From Deltaproteobacteria bacterium (GTDB lineage: Bacteria; Myxococcota_A; UBA9160; UBA6930): a stretch of DNA of 64,000 bases. The stretch is taken from assembly GCA_029261815.1 (NCBI GenBank), contig JAJDAQ010000118.1, positions 1-64,000 of the forward strand, in the 5' to 3' direction. The position numbers were made by a program, and so were the translations under genes. Positions 1 to 7,600 of the stretch are shown here, piece by piece (position 1 is the first letter of the stretch; each line of letters opens with the position of its first letter). Below the pieces are notes generated by a model. That model searched no databases and was not told where the DNA came from. It saw nothing but the letters and a program-made list of their open reading frames with translations.

Positions 1-798
1 AACGTGGCGACAGAACGCGGGCAACTCGATTCCGGCACCTACACACGCCCCGTGAAGGTGCGGTCGGACGCGCCCGGCGCACCCGATGAGCAGGATTCCA
101 ACGTTTCGTGTCGCGCGGATCGCGTGGGCGGTCGCGGGGTCCGGGAACGAACCGAACTCGTCGAGGTCTCCGCCACTGCAGAACGCGGGACCGGCGCCCG
201 TCCAGATCACGCTCTCGATCTCGTCGTCTTCGTGCACCAACGCAAGGGCTTCGCATAACGCATCGCGGAGTTCGGCCGAGAACGCATTGCGTTTTTCAGG
301 TCGGTTAAACGTCATCAGGAGCCGCGGCCCTTCGCGGTCGAGGCGAACGGCTGGCTCGCGCGAAGGCATCGAGGCCTTTCGCGTGTACGTTTTCTGCCAG
401 GCGGAGAACTCGGGACCGGCCTGAAGCGTGCTGTACGCCTGCGACTCCGCCAGGATCGCGTGCTGCGGCGGCATCTCGCCCGTGCGCCGCAGGAGTTGCA
501 CGAGCGTCACACTCGCAAGCGGGTTCGCCTGAACCGCGGCCGCCACCGCTTCGGCTTGATCGCGGGTCTCCACCCGCACATCGACTGCGTCGGCCACCGC
601 CTCGGGGAGAGACGACGCCACGCCAATGGTCACGGCCGGGAGCCACGCCAACCCCTGGAGATCCGATGCGAGAACGTCGGCTGGCGCGCCGTCGAGGATG
701 ACTGCGGGCGAGCCCGCGAGCGGAGACCACCGTTCGGAAATGCGCGGACGCGCGAGCGCGACCGCCATCTCCTTCGCCGACACGACCGGGGTCTCCAT
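1..798 (-). CDS. Enoyl-CoA hydratase/isomerase (crotonase) family protein, C-terminus cut by window edge
   Basis: The frame is open from the ATG at 798 to base 1 (266 codons) and runs off the window, which is why the ORF track omits it. Residues about 150-266 are a crotonase domain: a NRPEKRNAF start, the oxyanion-hole segment AFCSGGDLDEF and the helix GACVGAGIEL with the usual first catalytic Glu. Residues 1-150 are an extension without crotonase motifs, although the stretch near 118-135 (ESQAYSTLQAGPEF) looks like the C-terminal part of a crotonase fold, so the protein may be a degenerate-plus-active double domain. It acts on an acyl-CoA (hydration or isomerisation); the substrate is unknown. 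The DMT transporter gene lies just upstream on the same strand, 22 bases away. Confidence 0.85.
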   Translation of the reverse strand, partial: METPVVSAKEMAVALARPRISERWSPLAGSPAVILDGAPADVLASDLQGLAWLPAVTIGVASSLPEAVADAVDVRVETRDQAEAVAAAVQANPLASVTLVQLLRRTGEMPPQHAILAESQAYSTLQAGPEFSAWQKTYTRKASMPSREPAVRLDREGPRLLMTFNRPEKRNAFSAELRDALCEALALVHEDDEIESVIWTGAGPAFCSGGDLDEFGSFPDPATAHAIRATRNVGILLIGCAGRVRPHLHGACVGAGIELPAFCRHV

Positions 799-820
799 GG
801 TCGCAAGGATACCGCGCGAC

Positions 821-1693
821 TCAGTCGGAGCGGCCGGCCACGAACGCACCCCCGAGGATCAGGAGCGCGCCAGCGCCGGAGGCAAGGTCCGGCTGCTCAC
901 CGAAGAACAGGAAGCCCCACGCCGCCGCGAACACCACCTGCAAGTATGAGAGCGCCGTCGCTCGGCCCGCCGGCTCGTGCTGCATCCCTCGCGTCAAGGC
1001 GACCTGGCCGATCTGGGCCGCGACGCCGACACCCAGAAGCGCCGCCCACTCGAAGCCTGCCGGCCACACCGCGCCCTCGGCCATGAGCGGGATCGTCGCC
1101 GGCGCGGTCAGCACCGTGACCAGTGGGAAGTAGAGAACGATCACCAGCGGGTGCTCTCGCCGTCCGAGTTTTCGCACGCAGACGTAGGCGCAGCCGGCGA
1201 AGAACGCGCCCGCGACCGCGGCCGCCACCGCGACACGATCCAGCGGCTCCCCACCGAGATCGCCGAACAAGAACGCTGGCTTCGCCACGAGGAGCATGCC
1301 CGCGAGCGACAGCGGAATGCCCCACCAGATCCCGCGTCCGACCCGTTCCCCCAGGAACAAGGACGCCAACAACGCCGTGAAGATGGGGTGGAGGTAGGTG
1401 AGTGTCGTCGCTTCCGCGAGCGGGAGGCGAGTCACGGCGAAGAAGACCGAGGACAGGCCGCAGAACCCGAAGATCCCTCGCAGCAACAGCAACGGCTTGT
1501 TCTCGCCCAACATCGGGACGCTCGCACGCCGAAGCAACCACACGCTGAGCCCCACGGAGATCAGCGCGCGCGCGAACACGATCTCCTGGCTCGGGATCCG
1601 GTCGCCGACGAGCTTCACTAGCGCGTTCATGACGCTGAAGGCCAGCGCGCTGGCGATCATGAAGCGGATGCCGGGACGGAGCGCGGTCAACAC
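821..1693 (-). CDS. DMT/EamA-family transporter
   Basis: This is an integral membrane protein of about 290 residues with some ten hydrophobic segments in two EamA-like halves, typical of the drug/metabolite transporter superfamily. The first half begins RFMIASALAFSVMNALVK and the second after CVRKLGRREHP. Its substrate cannot be read from sequence. I start at the GTG at 1693, directly before the first membrane segment. The longer track ORF (from 1867) would overlap the divergent reductase and adds low-hydrophobicity arginine-rich sequence, and an ATG at 1660 is also possible. No clear ribosome binding site decides between them. Confidence 0.85.
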   Translation of the reverse strand: MLTALRPGIRFMIASALAFSVMNALVKLVGDRIPSQEIVFARALISVGLSVWLLRRASVPMLGENKPLLLLRGIFGFCGLSSVFFAVTRLPLAEATTLTYLHPIFTALLASLFLGERVGRGIWWGIPLSLAGMLLVAKPAFLFGDLGGEPLDRVAVAAAVAGAFFAGCAYVCVRKLGRREHPLVIVLYFPLVTVLTAPATIPLMAEGAVWPAGFEWAALLGVGVAAQIGQVALTRGMQHEPAGRATALSYLQVVFAAAWGFLFFGEQPDLASGAGALLILGGAFVAGRSD

Positions 1694-1823
1694 GGTGGGT
1701 TCGAGCCGATCTGCGCCGGGGCGGCCACCTGGAGCTCCTTCATGGCGGAGCCCGAGCCCTGCGCCTTCACCGGAAGCGGCATGGTACCCTAGCCGACCCC
1801 CCTCTCTCCGACGGAGACCCAGA

Positions 1824-2720
1824 ATGATCCCGACGCTTCCCTTCGGACGAACCGGCCACGAAAGCACCCGCCTCCTGTTCGGTGCGGCCGCCCTGGCCTA
1901 CATGCAGCCCGACGAGGCCGCGCCGGTCCTCGAACTCCTGCTTGAGTCCGGAGTCAATCACATCGATGTCGCCGCCGGATACGGTCGCGCCGAACGCCGG
2001 GTGGGCGACTGGATGCCCGCCCACCGCGGCGACTTCTTCCTTGCGACCAAGACCGACCAGCGCACGGCCGAAGGCGCCCGAACGCAGCTCGACAAATCGC
2101 TCGAACGACTCCAGACCGATCACGTCGACTTGATCCAGCTCCACAACCTCACCGACGATGCGGGCTGGGAAACAGCGTTCTCTGACGAAGGAGCGGTCCG
2201 CTTCCTGATCGAAGCGCGCAACCAGGGGCTCGTGAAGCACATCGGCGTCACCGGGCACGGTACGCGGGTCGCGGCCATGCACCTTCGCAGTCTCGCCGAG
2301 TTCGACTTCGAATCGGTGTTGTTGCCGTACAACCATTCGATGATGGCGCAGCCCGACTACGCCGAGGACTTCGAACACCTCCTCGACGTTTGCCAAGAAC
2401 GGCAGGTCGCGGTCCAGACGATCAAGAGTGTCGCGCGCAAACGCTGGGAGGACGGCACCAAACCCTTCACGACGACCTGGTACGAACCGCTGACGAATGA
2501 AGATGACATCCGGCGCGCCGTCCACTGGGCCCTCGCCCGGCCCGGGATCTTCGTCAACTCTGCGAGCGACGCCGGCTTGTTCAAGATCATGATCGAGGCA
2601 GCGCAGTCGTTCGCGTCGAGTCTTCCGCCTGAGGATTCGGAAATGGCCGAAGCCGGCCAGAACCTCGCGATCGACCCCTTGTTCGTTCCCGGGATGGACG
2701 AAGTGCGGCTACCGCAATGA
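1824..2720 (+). CDS. Aldo/keto reductase family oxidoreductase
   Basis: A 298-residue NADPH-dependent carbonyl reductase-type TIM barrel. The aldo/keto reductase tetrad is visible: Asp48 and Tyr53 in HIDVAAGYG, Lys76 in LATKTDQR and His107 in LIQLHNL. A C-terminal segment (HWALARPGIFVNSASDAG) corresponds to the usual cofactor-binding part. The ATG at 1824 matches the family N-terminus (MIPTLPFGRTG); the track ORF from 1398 adds unrelated upstream sequence. It is the first gene of a plus-strand run whose members overlap by a few bases: reductase, hydratase, methyltransferase, then SDR and a secreted protein. The substrate is unknown. Confidence 0.88.
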   Translation: MIPTLPFGRTGHESTRLLFGAAALAYMQPDEAAPVLELLLESGVNHIDVAAGYGRAERRVGDWMPAHRGDFFLATKTDQRTAEGARTQLDKSLERLQTDHVDLIQLHNLTDDAGWETAFSDEGAVRFLIEARNQGLVKHIGVTGHGTRVAAMHLRSLAEFDFESVLLPYNHSMMAQPDYAEDFEHLLDVCQERQVAVQTIKSVARKRWEDGTKPFTTTWYEPLTNEDDIRRAVHWALARPGIFVNSASDAGLFKIMIEAAQSFASSLPPEDSEMAEAGQNLAIDPLFVPGMDEVRLPQ

Positions 2721-3553
2721 CCGAAGAGTCCTTTCTCGACGTCAGCTACGAAGACGGCGTGGCGTTCGCGACGATCCAGGCACCGCCCATCAACGTGATG
2801 CGCATGCCGGTCGCCGCCGAACTCTTCCGTTTCGCGCGCGAAGTCGCGGCCGATGACGCCGTTCGCGCGGTCGTTCTCCGAAGTGATGATCCGGACTTCT
2901 TCATCGCGCACTTCGATGTCGAGGCGATCCTCGATTTCCCCACCGAGGGACCGGCCCCCCGCGCCGACCGCATGGAGGACAACTTCTTCCATGCGATGTG
3001 CGAGACGTACCGAACCATGCCGAAGGCGACGATCGCCGAGATCGGCGGCCGGGTGGGCGGCGGGGGGAGCGAACTCGCGCTCTCGTGCGACATGCGGTTC
3101 GGGGCGCTGGGCAAGACCGTCATCAACCAGCCCGAGGTCGCGCTTGGCATCCTGCCCGGCGGCTCTGGCACGCAACGGCTCCCGCGGTTGCTCGGACGGG
3201 GACGCGCGCTCGAAGTCATCCTCGGCTGCGACGACCTCGACGCCGAGACCGCGGAACGCTGGGGCTACCTGAACCGCGCACTGCCGCAGGGAGAGCTGCG
3301 CCCGTTCGTCACGAAACTCGCGAAGCGCATCGCTTCGTTTCCGCCAGAAGCCGTCGCATTGGCCAAGGCCTCGGTACACGATGCGGAACCGTCGTTCGAC
3401 GCCGGCCTGATCGAAGAGGCGCACCGTTTCCAGCAGACGCTGCGGACCGAGGCCTCCCAGCGCCTGATGCGCCGCTTCCTCGATGCCGGCGGCCAGACGC
3501 GCGAAGCGGAGCTGCGCCTCGGCGAACTCTGCGAGGAGATCGCACGCGGATGA
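2717..3553 (+). CDS. Enoyl-CoA hydratase/isomerase family protein
   Basis: A 278-residue crotonase. Both catalytic glutamates of true enoyl-CoA hydratases are in place: one in GGGGSELALSCDMRF and one in NQPEVALGILPGGSGTQRL. The oxyanion-hole region is less canonical (FFIAHFDVEAIL in place of FSAGADL). It probably hydrates a 2-enoyl-CoA in the cytoplasm as part of a beta-oxidation-like route; the chain length or ring type of the substrate is not evident. Its ATG overlaps the stop of the aldo/keto reductase (ATGA) and its own stop overlaps the start of the methyltransferase, so translation is probably coupled. Confidence 0.9.
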   Translation: MTEESFLDVSYEDGVAFATIQAPPINVMRMPVAAELFRFAREVAADDAVRAVVLRSDDPDFFIAHFDVEAILDFPTEGPAPRADRMEDNFFHAMCETYRTMPKATIAEIGGRVGGGGSELALSCDMRFGALGKTVINQPEVALGILPGGSGTQRLPRLLGRGRALEVILGCDDLDAETAERWGYLNRALPQGELRPFVTKLAKRIASFPPEAVALAKASVHDAEPSFDAGLIEEAHRFQQTLRTEASQRLMRRFLDAGGQTREAELRLGELCEEIARG

Positions 3554-4332
3554 GCCAGATCACCTTCGACGAAGAGACTGCCCGGGGCCTCGTGCGCATG
3601 TACATGACGCCCGATGTCGTCGGACAACGGGCCCGGTTCGTGCAACTCACGGGCGTTCGCCCCGGCGAGCATGTCCTCGATGTGGGCATCGGGCCGGGTT
3701 TGCTCTGTGCCGACATGGCGCCGATCGTGGGGGAGCAGGGACGCATCGCCGGCGTCGATCAGAGCGCGGCCATGATCTCCGTCGCGCGCGAACGTTGCGC
3801 TGAGTTCGGTTGGACGGACTTCCGTGAGTCCGACGCCACCGAACTCCCGTTCGAGGACGCGTCTTTCGACCTCGTCACGTCGACCCAGGTCTACGAATAC
3901 GTGCCCGACATGGCTGCCGCGCTCTCCGAAGTGAGACGCGTGCTGAAGCCGGGCGGCCGGGTCTGGATCCTCGACACGGATTGGGACAGCGTCACCTGGG
4001 CCACCGACGATCGCGCCCGCATGCGCCAGGTCATGGATGCCTGGGACGGACACCTGTTCGACCCGCACCTTCCCTCGACCCTGGGCGCGAAGCTGGAAAC
4101 CGCGGGGCTTCGCGTGACCGGCGTCGAAGTGATCCCGCTCGTCAACACGTCCCTCCACGGCCACTGCTACAGCGGCGGGATCCTGGGCGCGATCCAGGGC
4201 TATGTCGCCAGCCAGACCGATCTTTCCACCGAGGTCGCGCAGGCCTGGGCGGACGAGCAGCGCGCACGGAGCGCGCGGGGCGAATACTTCTTCAGCATCA
4301 ACCGAACCTGCTTCGGTGCCGTACGTCTCTAG
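3550..4332 (+). CDS. Class I SAM-dependent methyltransferase (Methyltransf_11 type)
   Basis: 260 residues with a Rossmann-type SAM fold. Motif I is VLDVGIGPGLL, the acidic ribose-binding residue sits in IAGVDQSAAM, motif II follows in ESDATELPFEDASFDLVTS, and the post-motif LKPGGRVWILDTDWDS is typical of small-molecule methyltransferases of the UbiE/ArsM kind. The acceptor is unknown. The start ATG overlaps the previous stop by four bases (ATGA), and the SDR gene begins nine bases after the stop with an AGGGAGG ribosome binding site. Confidence 0.85.
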   Translation: MSQITFDEETARGLVRMYMTPDVVGQRARFVQLTGVRPGEHVLDVGIGPGLLCADMAPIVGEQGRIAGVDQSAAMISVARERCAEFGWTDFRESDATELPFEDASFDLVTSTQVYEYVPDMAAALSEVRRVLKPGGRVWILDTDWDSVTWATDDRARMRQVMDAWDGHLFDPHLPSTLGAKLETAGLRVTGVEVIPLVNTSLHGHCYSGGILGAIQGYVASQTDLSTEVAQAWADEQRARSARGEYFFSINRTCFGAVRL

Positions 4333-4341
4333 GGAGGGTCC

Positions 4342-5112
4342 ATGTCTCGCCTCGAAGGAAAGACCGCATTCATCACCGGAGCCGCCTCGGGCATTGGTGC
4401 CGCCTGCGCGCGCCGGTTCGCCGAGGAAGGCGCCCGGATCGCGGGCTGCGACCTGCAGAAGCCCCTCCCCGGCGCCGACTGGAGCGCGGCCGAGGCCGCG
4501 GCACCGGACCATTGGTTCCGTGACGGCCTCGATGTCCGCGACGAAGCCGCGATCCAGGACGCCGTCGCCTCGGTCGAAGACAAGGTCGGACCGATCGACA
4601 TCCTGGTGAACGCCGCCGGGGTCGCTGGCGTCGGACCCGCACACGATCTCGCAGCCGAGGACTGGGACCGGGTCATCGACATCAACCTCAAGGGCTCCTT
4701 CCTCTCTGCCAAGCACGTGCTGCCTTCGATGATGGCGCGCGGCACCGGGAGCATCATCCACGTGGCCAGTGTCGAGGGCATCGAGGGAATGGCGGGCTCG
4801 CTCTCGTACAACGCGTCGAAGGGCGGCGTGGTGCTCATGACGCGCAACATGGCGCTCGATTATGGTACCGCCGGAATCCGCGTGAACTGCCTCTGCCCTG
4901 GACTCATCGAGACGCCGCTGACCGAAATCGTCTGGCAAGCCGATGAAGTACTGCGTCAGATGGTGAGCTGGCACGCACTGAACCGCCCGGGCAAGCCGGA
5001 AGAAGTCGCGAATGCGGCGCTGTTCCTGGCGTCGGACGAAGCGTCCTTCGTGACCGGCCACGCGATGGTCGTGGACGGCGGCTGGACCGCGGGCCGCAGG
5101 TTCACGAGCTGA
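4342..5112 (+). CDS. SDR family NAD(P)-dependent oxidoreductase
   Basis: A 256-residue classical short-chain dehydrogenase. The nucleotide-binding glycine motif is TGAASGIGA (residues about 12-20), the NAG-equivalent is VNAAGVAG, the catalytic Ser lies in HVASVEG and the Tyr/Lys pair in YNASK. The C-terminus VVDGGWTAG is the normal end of the family. It likely oxidises or reduces a hydroxy or keto intermediate made by the upstream reductase and hydratase, but no substrate can be assigned. It is preceded by a strong AGGGAGG and its stop shares one base with the next start (TGATG). Confidence 0.9.
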   Translation: MSRLEGKTAFITGAASGIGAACARRFAEEGARIAGCDLQKPLPGADWSAAEAAAPDHWFRDGLDVRDEAAIQDAVASVEDKVGPIDILVNAAGVAGVGPAHDLAAEDWDRVIDINLKGSFLSAKHVLPSMMARGTGSIIHVASVEGIEGMAGSLSYNASKGGVVLMTRNMALDYGTAGIRVNCLCPGLIETPLTEIVWQADEVLRQMVSWHALNRPGKPEEVANAALFLASDEASFVTGHAMVVDGGWTAGRRFTS

Positions 5113-6065
5113 TGCCCCGACGTCGCCACGCGGCGGCCGCAGCGCTTGCCTTCGCACTGCTGGCTTCTTCTGCAGTTTCCGCAGAAGAAGTACCCCCCGC
5201 GCCGCCGCCGGTTCCAACCTACGACGAGCGTGCGGCCGAACCGAATAGCAACCAACGTGCGCGCTTCGAAGAGCGCATGCGCAAGCTTCGCGAGCGCGAA
5301 GGCGACGGCGAGTTCACGGACTTCGAGGACGAAGCGTTGACCGAGGCGGAGCGCCAACGCCAGGAAGCATTGGCGGAGGGGCGTCGCCAGCAAGCCTCGG
5401 GTGAGATCGATCCAATTGAAGACGAGATGCGGCAGGAGCAGTTGAATGAGTCGGGCGCATTCGGCGGCACCGGCTGCTTCTCGCGCGTCCCCGATCTCTC
5501 CGAGCACCCGGATCTTCGGCTCGCCAAGACCCTCAGCCGCGACGACTTCCTGGAAAAACGGCCCGACCGGACGCGCCTCCCCGGCGACATCGCGAACGCC
5601 ATTGGCGCCACGGTTCACGCCACGATCAGTTGCGCCGTCGGGATCCGGCTGACACAGGAACGCGACGATCTTTGGATCGCCGAACCCAAAGGGGTCCGCT
5701 ACTTCGCCCTGATCTCTCGCACCCGTTCATGGTGGAACCGCGACAGCGACCGGAATGCGAAGGAGGTGCTCGCGCACGAACAACTCCATGTGCGAATGGC
5801 CGAGCTGCTCGCCGCCGAACTCCTGGAGCGTTTCGAGACCGGAACGTTTGCCCTCCGGACCGAAGGCCGGAGTGAAGCCACCGCCACTGCTCGCTTCCAG
5901 GGCCGCTGGGGCATGCATCTCCAGCAGGGCCGCGACGAACTGCGCCGGATGGAAAAGGACTATGACCGCGACACGCGCTACGGGGCCGATGCGGCTCGAC
6001 AAGCGGCGTGGGCCGAGCGCATAGCCGGTGGACTCGCAGAAATCCGGGCCGGAATGGATCTCTGA
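5112..6065 (+). CDS. Secreted protein with HExxH motif, DUF922-like putative metalloprotease
   Basis: 317 residues. The N-terminus (MPRRRHAAAAALAFALLASSAVSA) is a clear Sec signal peptide. A proline-rich and then strongly charged, probably coiled region (residues about 40-110) precedes the conserved part. Around residue 225 the segment LAHEQLHVRMAELLAAEL contains HEQLH, matching the HExxH zinc site of the DUF922 group of putative Zn proteases; a later acidic helix could supply the third ligand. The protein is probably periplasmic or surface-exposed. The gene is coupled to the upstream SDR (TGATG), which is odd for a secreted protein in a metabolic operon. The family assignment rests on the motif only. 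Confidence 0.6.
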   Translation: MPRRRHAAAAALAFALLASSAVSAEEVPPAPPPVPTYDERAAEPNSNQRARFEERMRKLREREGDGEFTDFEDEALTEAERQRQEALAEGRRQQASGEIDPIEDEMRQEQLNESGAFGGTGCFSRVPDLSEHPDLRLAKTLSRDDFLEKRPDRTRLPGDIANAIGATVHATISCAVGIRLTQERDDLWIAEPKGVRYFALISRTRSWWNRDSDRNAKEVLAHEQLHVRMAELLAAELLERFETGTFALRTEGRSEATATARFQGRWGMHLQQGRDELRRMEKDYDRDTRYGADAARQAAWAERIAGGLAEIRAGMDL

Positions 6066-6118
6066 GGCTATTCGCCCCAGAGGCTTCGTCTGACTTGCGT
6101 TGTCGCTTCCGACACTGA

Positions 6119-7579
6119 ATGGTGTTTAGCGACTCTTCGCACGCGGCGACGTACACTTCAGTGATGGGTGGCCAAACGATTGCGTCCCGTCTTTTCGCCG
6201 TCGATGTGCGTGCACTCGCGGCGCTTCGGATCGCGCTCGGCGCGATCTTCGTCATTGACCTGATCAACCGCTTCGCGCTGATCCCCGAGCTCTACACCGA
6301 CACGGGCGTCCTGCCGCGGGATCTCGTGCCGTATGGCCCGTTCCCGGGCCCCGCGATGTGGGGCGGCTCCGTCGCCTTTGAACAGGCATTCTTCGCGGTC
6401 GCGATGCTGGCTGGCGTCGCCATGACGCTAGGCCGTTTCACCCGCGTCGCGACATTCATCTGCTGGCTGACGGGCGCATCGCTGTGGTGGCGGCACCCGG
6501 GCTTCCTGAACGGCGGCGACCTGGTCCTCGTGCAGCTCCTGTTCTGGAGCCTGTTCCTTCCGATGGACCGCGTCTGGAGTCTTCGCGCCGCCTCCTCGGA
6601 CGATCCGCCCGGCGGTCATGTCCTTTCGTTCGCGAGCGCTGGCCTCATCCTCCACATGCCACTCGTCTACCTTTTCTCGGTCTTTCACAAGATCGCCGGA
6701 AGCGGCTGGCTCGAGGGCACTGCCAGCCTCGTCGCGGCGAGCCACGACGCCTGGGCGCGTCCATTCGGGCACTTCCTGGTCGAGAACCTTCCGTGGTCGC
6801 TGAAGCTACTGACCTGGGCCACGCTCGGCCTGGAGGGACTCGGGCCGCTGTTGCTATTCGTCCCATGGGCCACGGGCCGGATCCGCATCCTCGTCTTCCT
6901 GGGTTTTGCGGCGCTCCAAACCGGCCTCGGCTTTTCCATCGTGCTCTGGATCTTCCCGTTCGTCTCCATGGCAGCACTCCTTCCCGTCCTCCCGAGCGAG
7001 GTGTTTGACCGGCTGACCGGGCGCGCAGAGGGGCCCACGATCGATGGGCTCCCTGTCGCCGATCGCTTCAAACCGGCACTCAGCGTGTTCTGCGCCGTCT
7101 GCCTCGGCTATGTCGTGTTCTCCAACATCCAACGCCAGACCGACTGGGTCCCACCCAAGCCCATCAACCGCGCGGGACGGCTCCTCGCCCTCAACCAGGG
7201 ATGGGTGATGTATTCGGAACAAGCGAACTGGGACCAGCGCCTACTGGTCCGCGGGCGCGGCCTGGACGGCCAGGTCCGCTGGCTCGACGACTGGGGCCAG
7301 ACCTCGAGCTGGCCCGCGTTCGAGAAGCTACGAGAGAGCTATCGCGGTCGGCACTACCTGCTCCGCCAGGCCGGCCACCGGATCCCGCCCGAGCTGAGGG
7401 GCTTCACGCGCTGGGTCTGCCGAACCTGGAACAACGGGCACCCGCCCGGCGCCCGACTGACCGAGATCGAACTCGTTGCCTGGACGCGGACGATCCCGCT
7501 CGACGGCAGTGAGCGCGAAACGCGGCAGAAGGTCATCGGCCGGCGAAACTGCGCCGGCCCGAACGCCGGGAACTCGTAG
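6119..7579 (+). CDS. HTTM domain membrane protein (vitamin K-dependent carboxylase-like)
   Basis: 486 residues. From about residue 30 there is a multi-pass membrane domain with the HTTM hallmarks: an arginine-initiated first helix (RALAALRIALGAIFVIDL), the lumenal segment YTDTGVLPR, the pair WWRHPGFLNGGDLVL and later LVYLFSVFHKIAGSGWLEG. HTTM proteins are related to vitamin K-dependent gamma-carboxylase. The C-terminal 150 residues are soluble (NQGWVMYSEQANWDQRLLVR and following) and probably extracytoplasmic. An in-frame ATG at 6164 is an equally good start. Function in bacteria is not established. It converges on the CoA ligase gene. Confidence 0.75.
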   Translation: MVFSDSSHAATYTSVMGGQTIASRLFAVDVRALAALRIALGAIFVIDLINRFALIPELYTDTGVLPRDLVPYGPFPGPAMWGGSVAFEQAFFAVAMLAGVAMTLGRFTRVATFICWLTGASLWWRHPGFLNGGDLVLVQLLFWSLFLPMDRVWSLRAASSDDPPGGHVLSFASAGLILHMPLVYLFSVFHKIAGSGWLEGTASLVAASHDAWARPFGHFLVENLPWSLKLLTWATLGLEGLGPLLLFVPWATGRIRILVFLGFAALQTGLGFSIVLWIFPFVSMAALLPVLPSEVFDRLTGRAEGPTIDGLPVADRFKPALSVFCAVCLGYVVFSNIQRQTDWVPPKPINRAGRLLALNQGWVMYSEQANWDQRLLVRGRGLDGQVRWLDDWGQTSSWPAFEKLRESYRGRHYLLRQAGHRIPPELRGFTRWVCRTWNNGHPPGARLTEIELVAWTRTIPLDGSERETRQKVIGRRNCAGPNAGNS

Positions 7580-7584
7580 AGCCA

Positions 7585-7600
7585 GGGGCCTTCAGGCCTC
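7585..7600. terminator. Possible bidirectional hairpin between convergent genes
   Basis: GGGGCC-TTCA-GGCCTC can form a six-pair stem (one G-T) with a four-base loop. It lies between the stop of the HTTM gene and the end of the CoA ligase gene and includes the ligase stop codon. No T-run follows on either strand, so it is only a weak terminator candidate. Confidence 0.25.

Noticed and set aside
1691-1705. tRNA T-loop-like GGTTCGAGCC
   Set aside because: No matching acceptor stem, D arm or anticodon arm around it; it lies at the start of the DMT transporter gene.
3265-5217. 650-residue minus-strand ORF
   Set aside because: Antisense to the hydratase, methyltransferase and SDR genes; composition is typical of a shadow frame.
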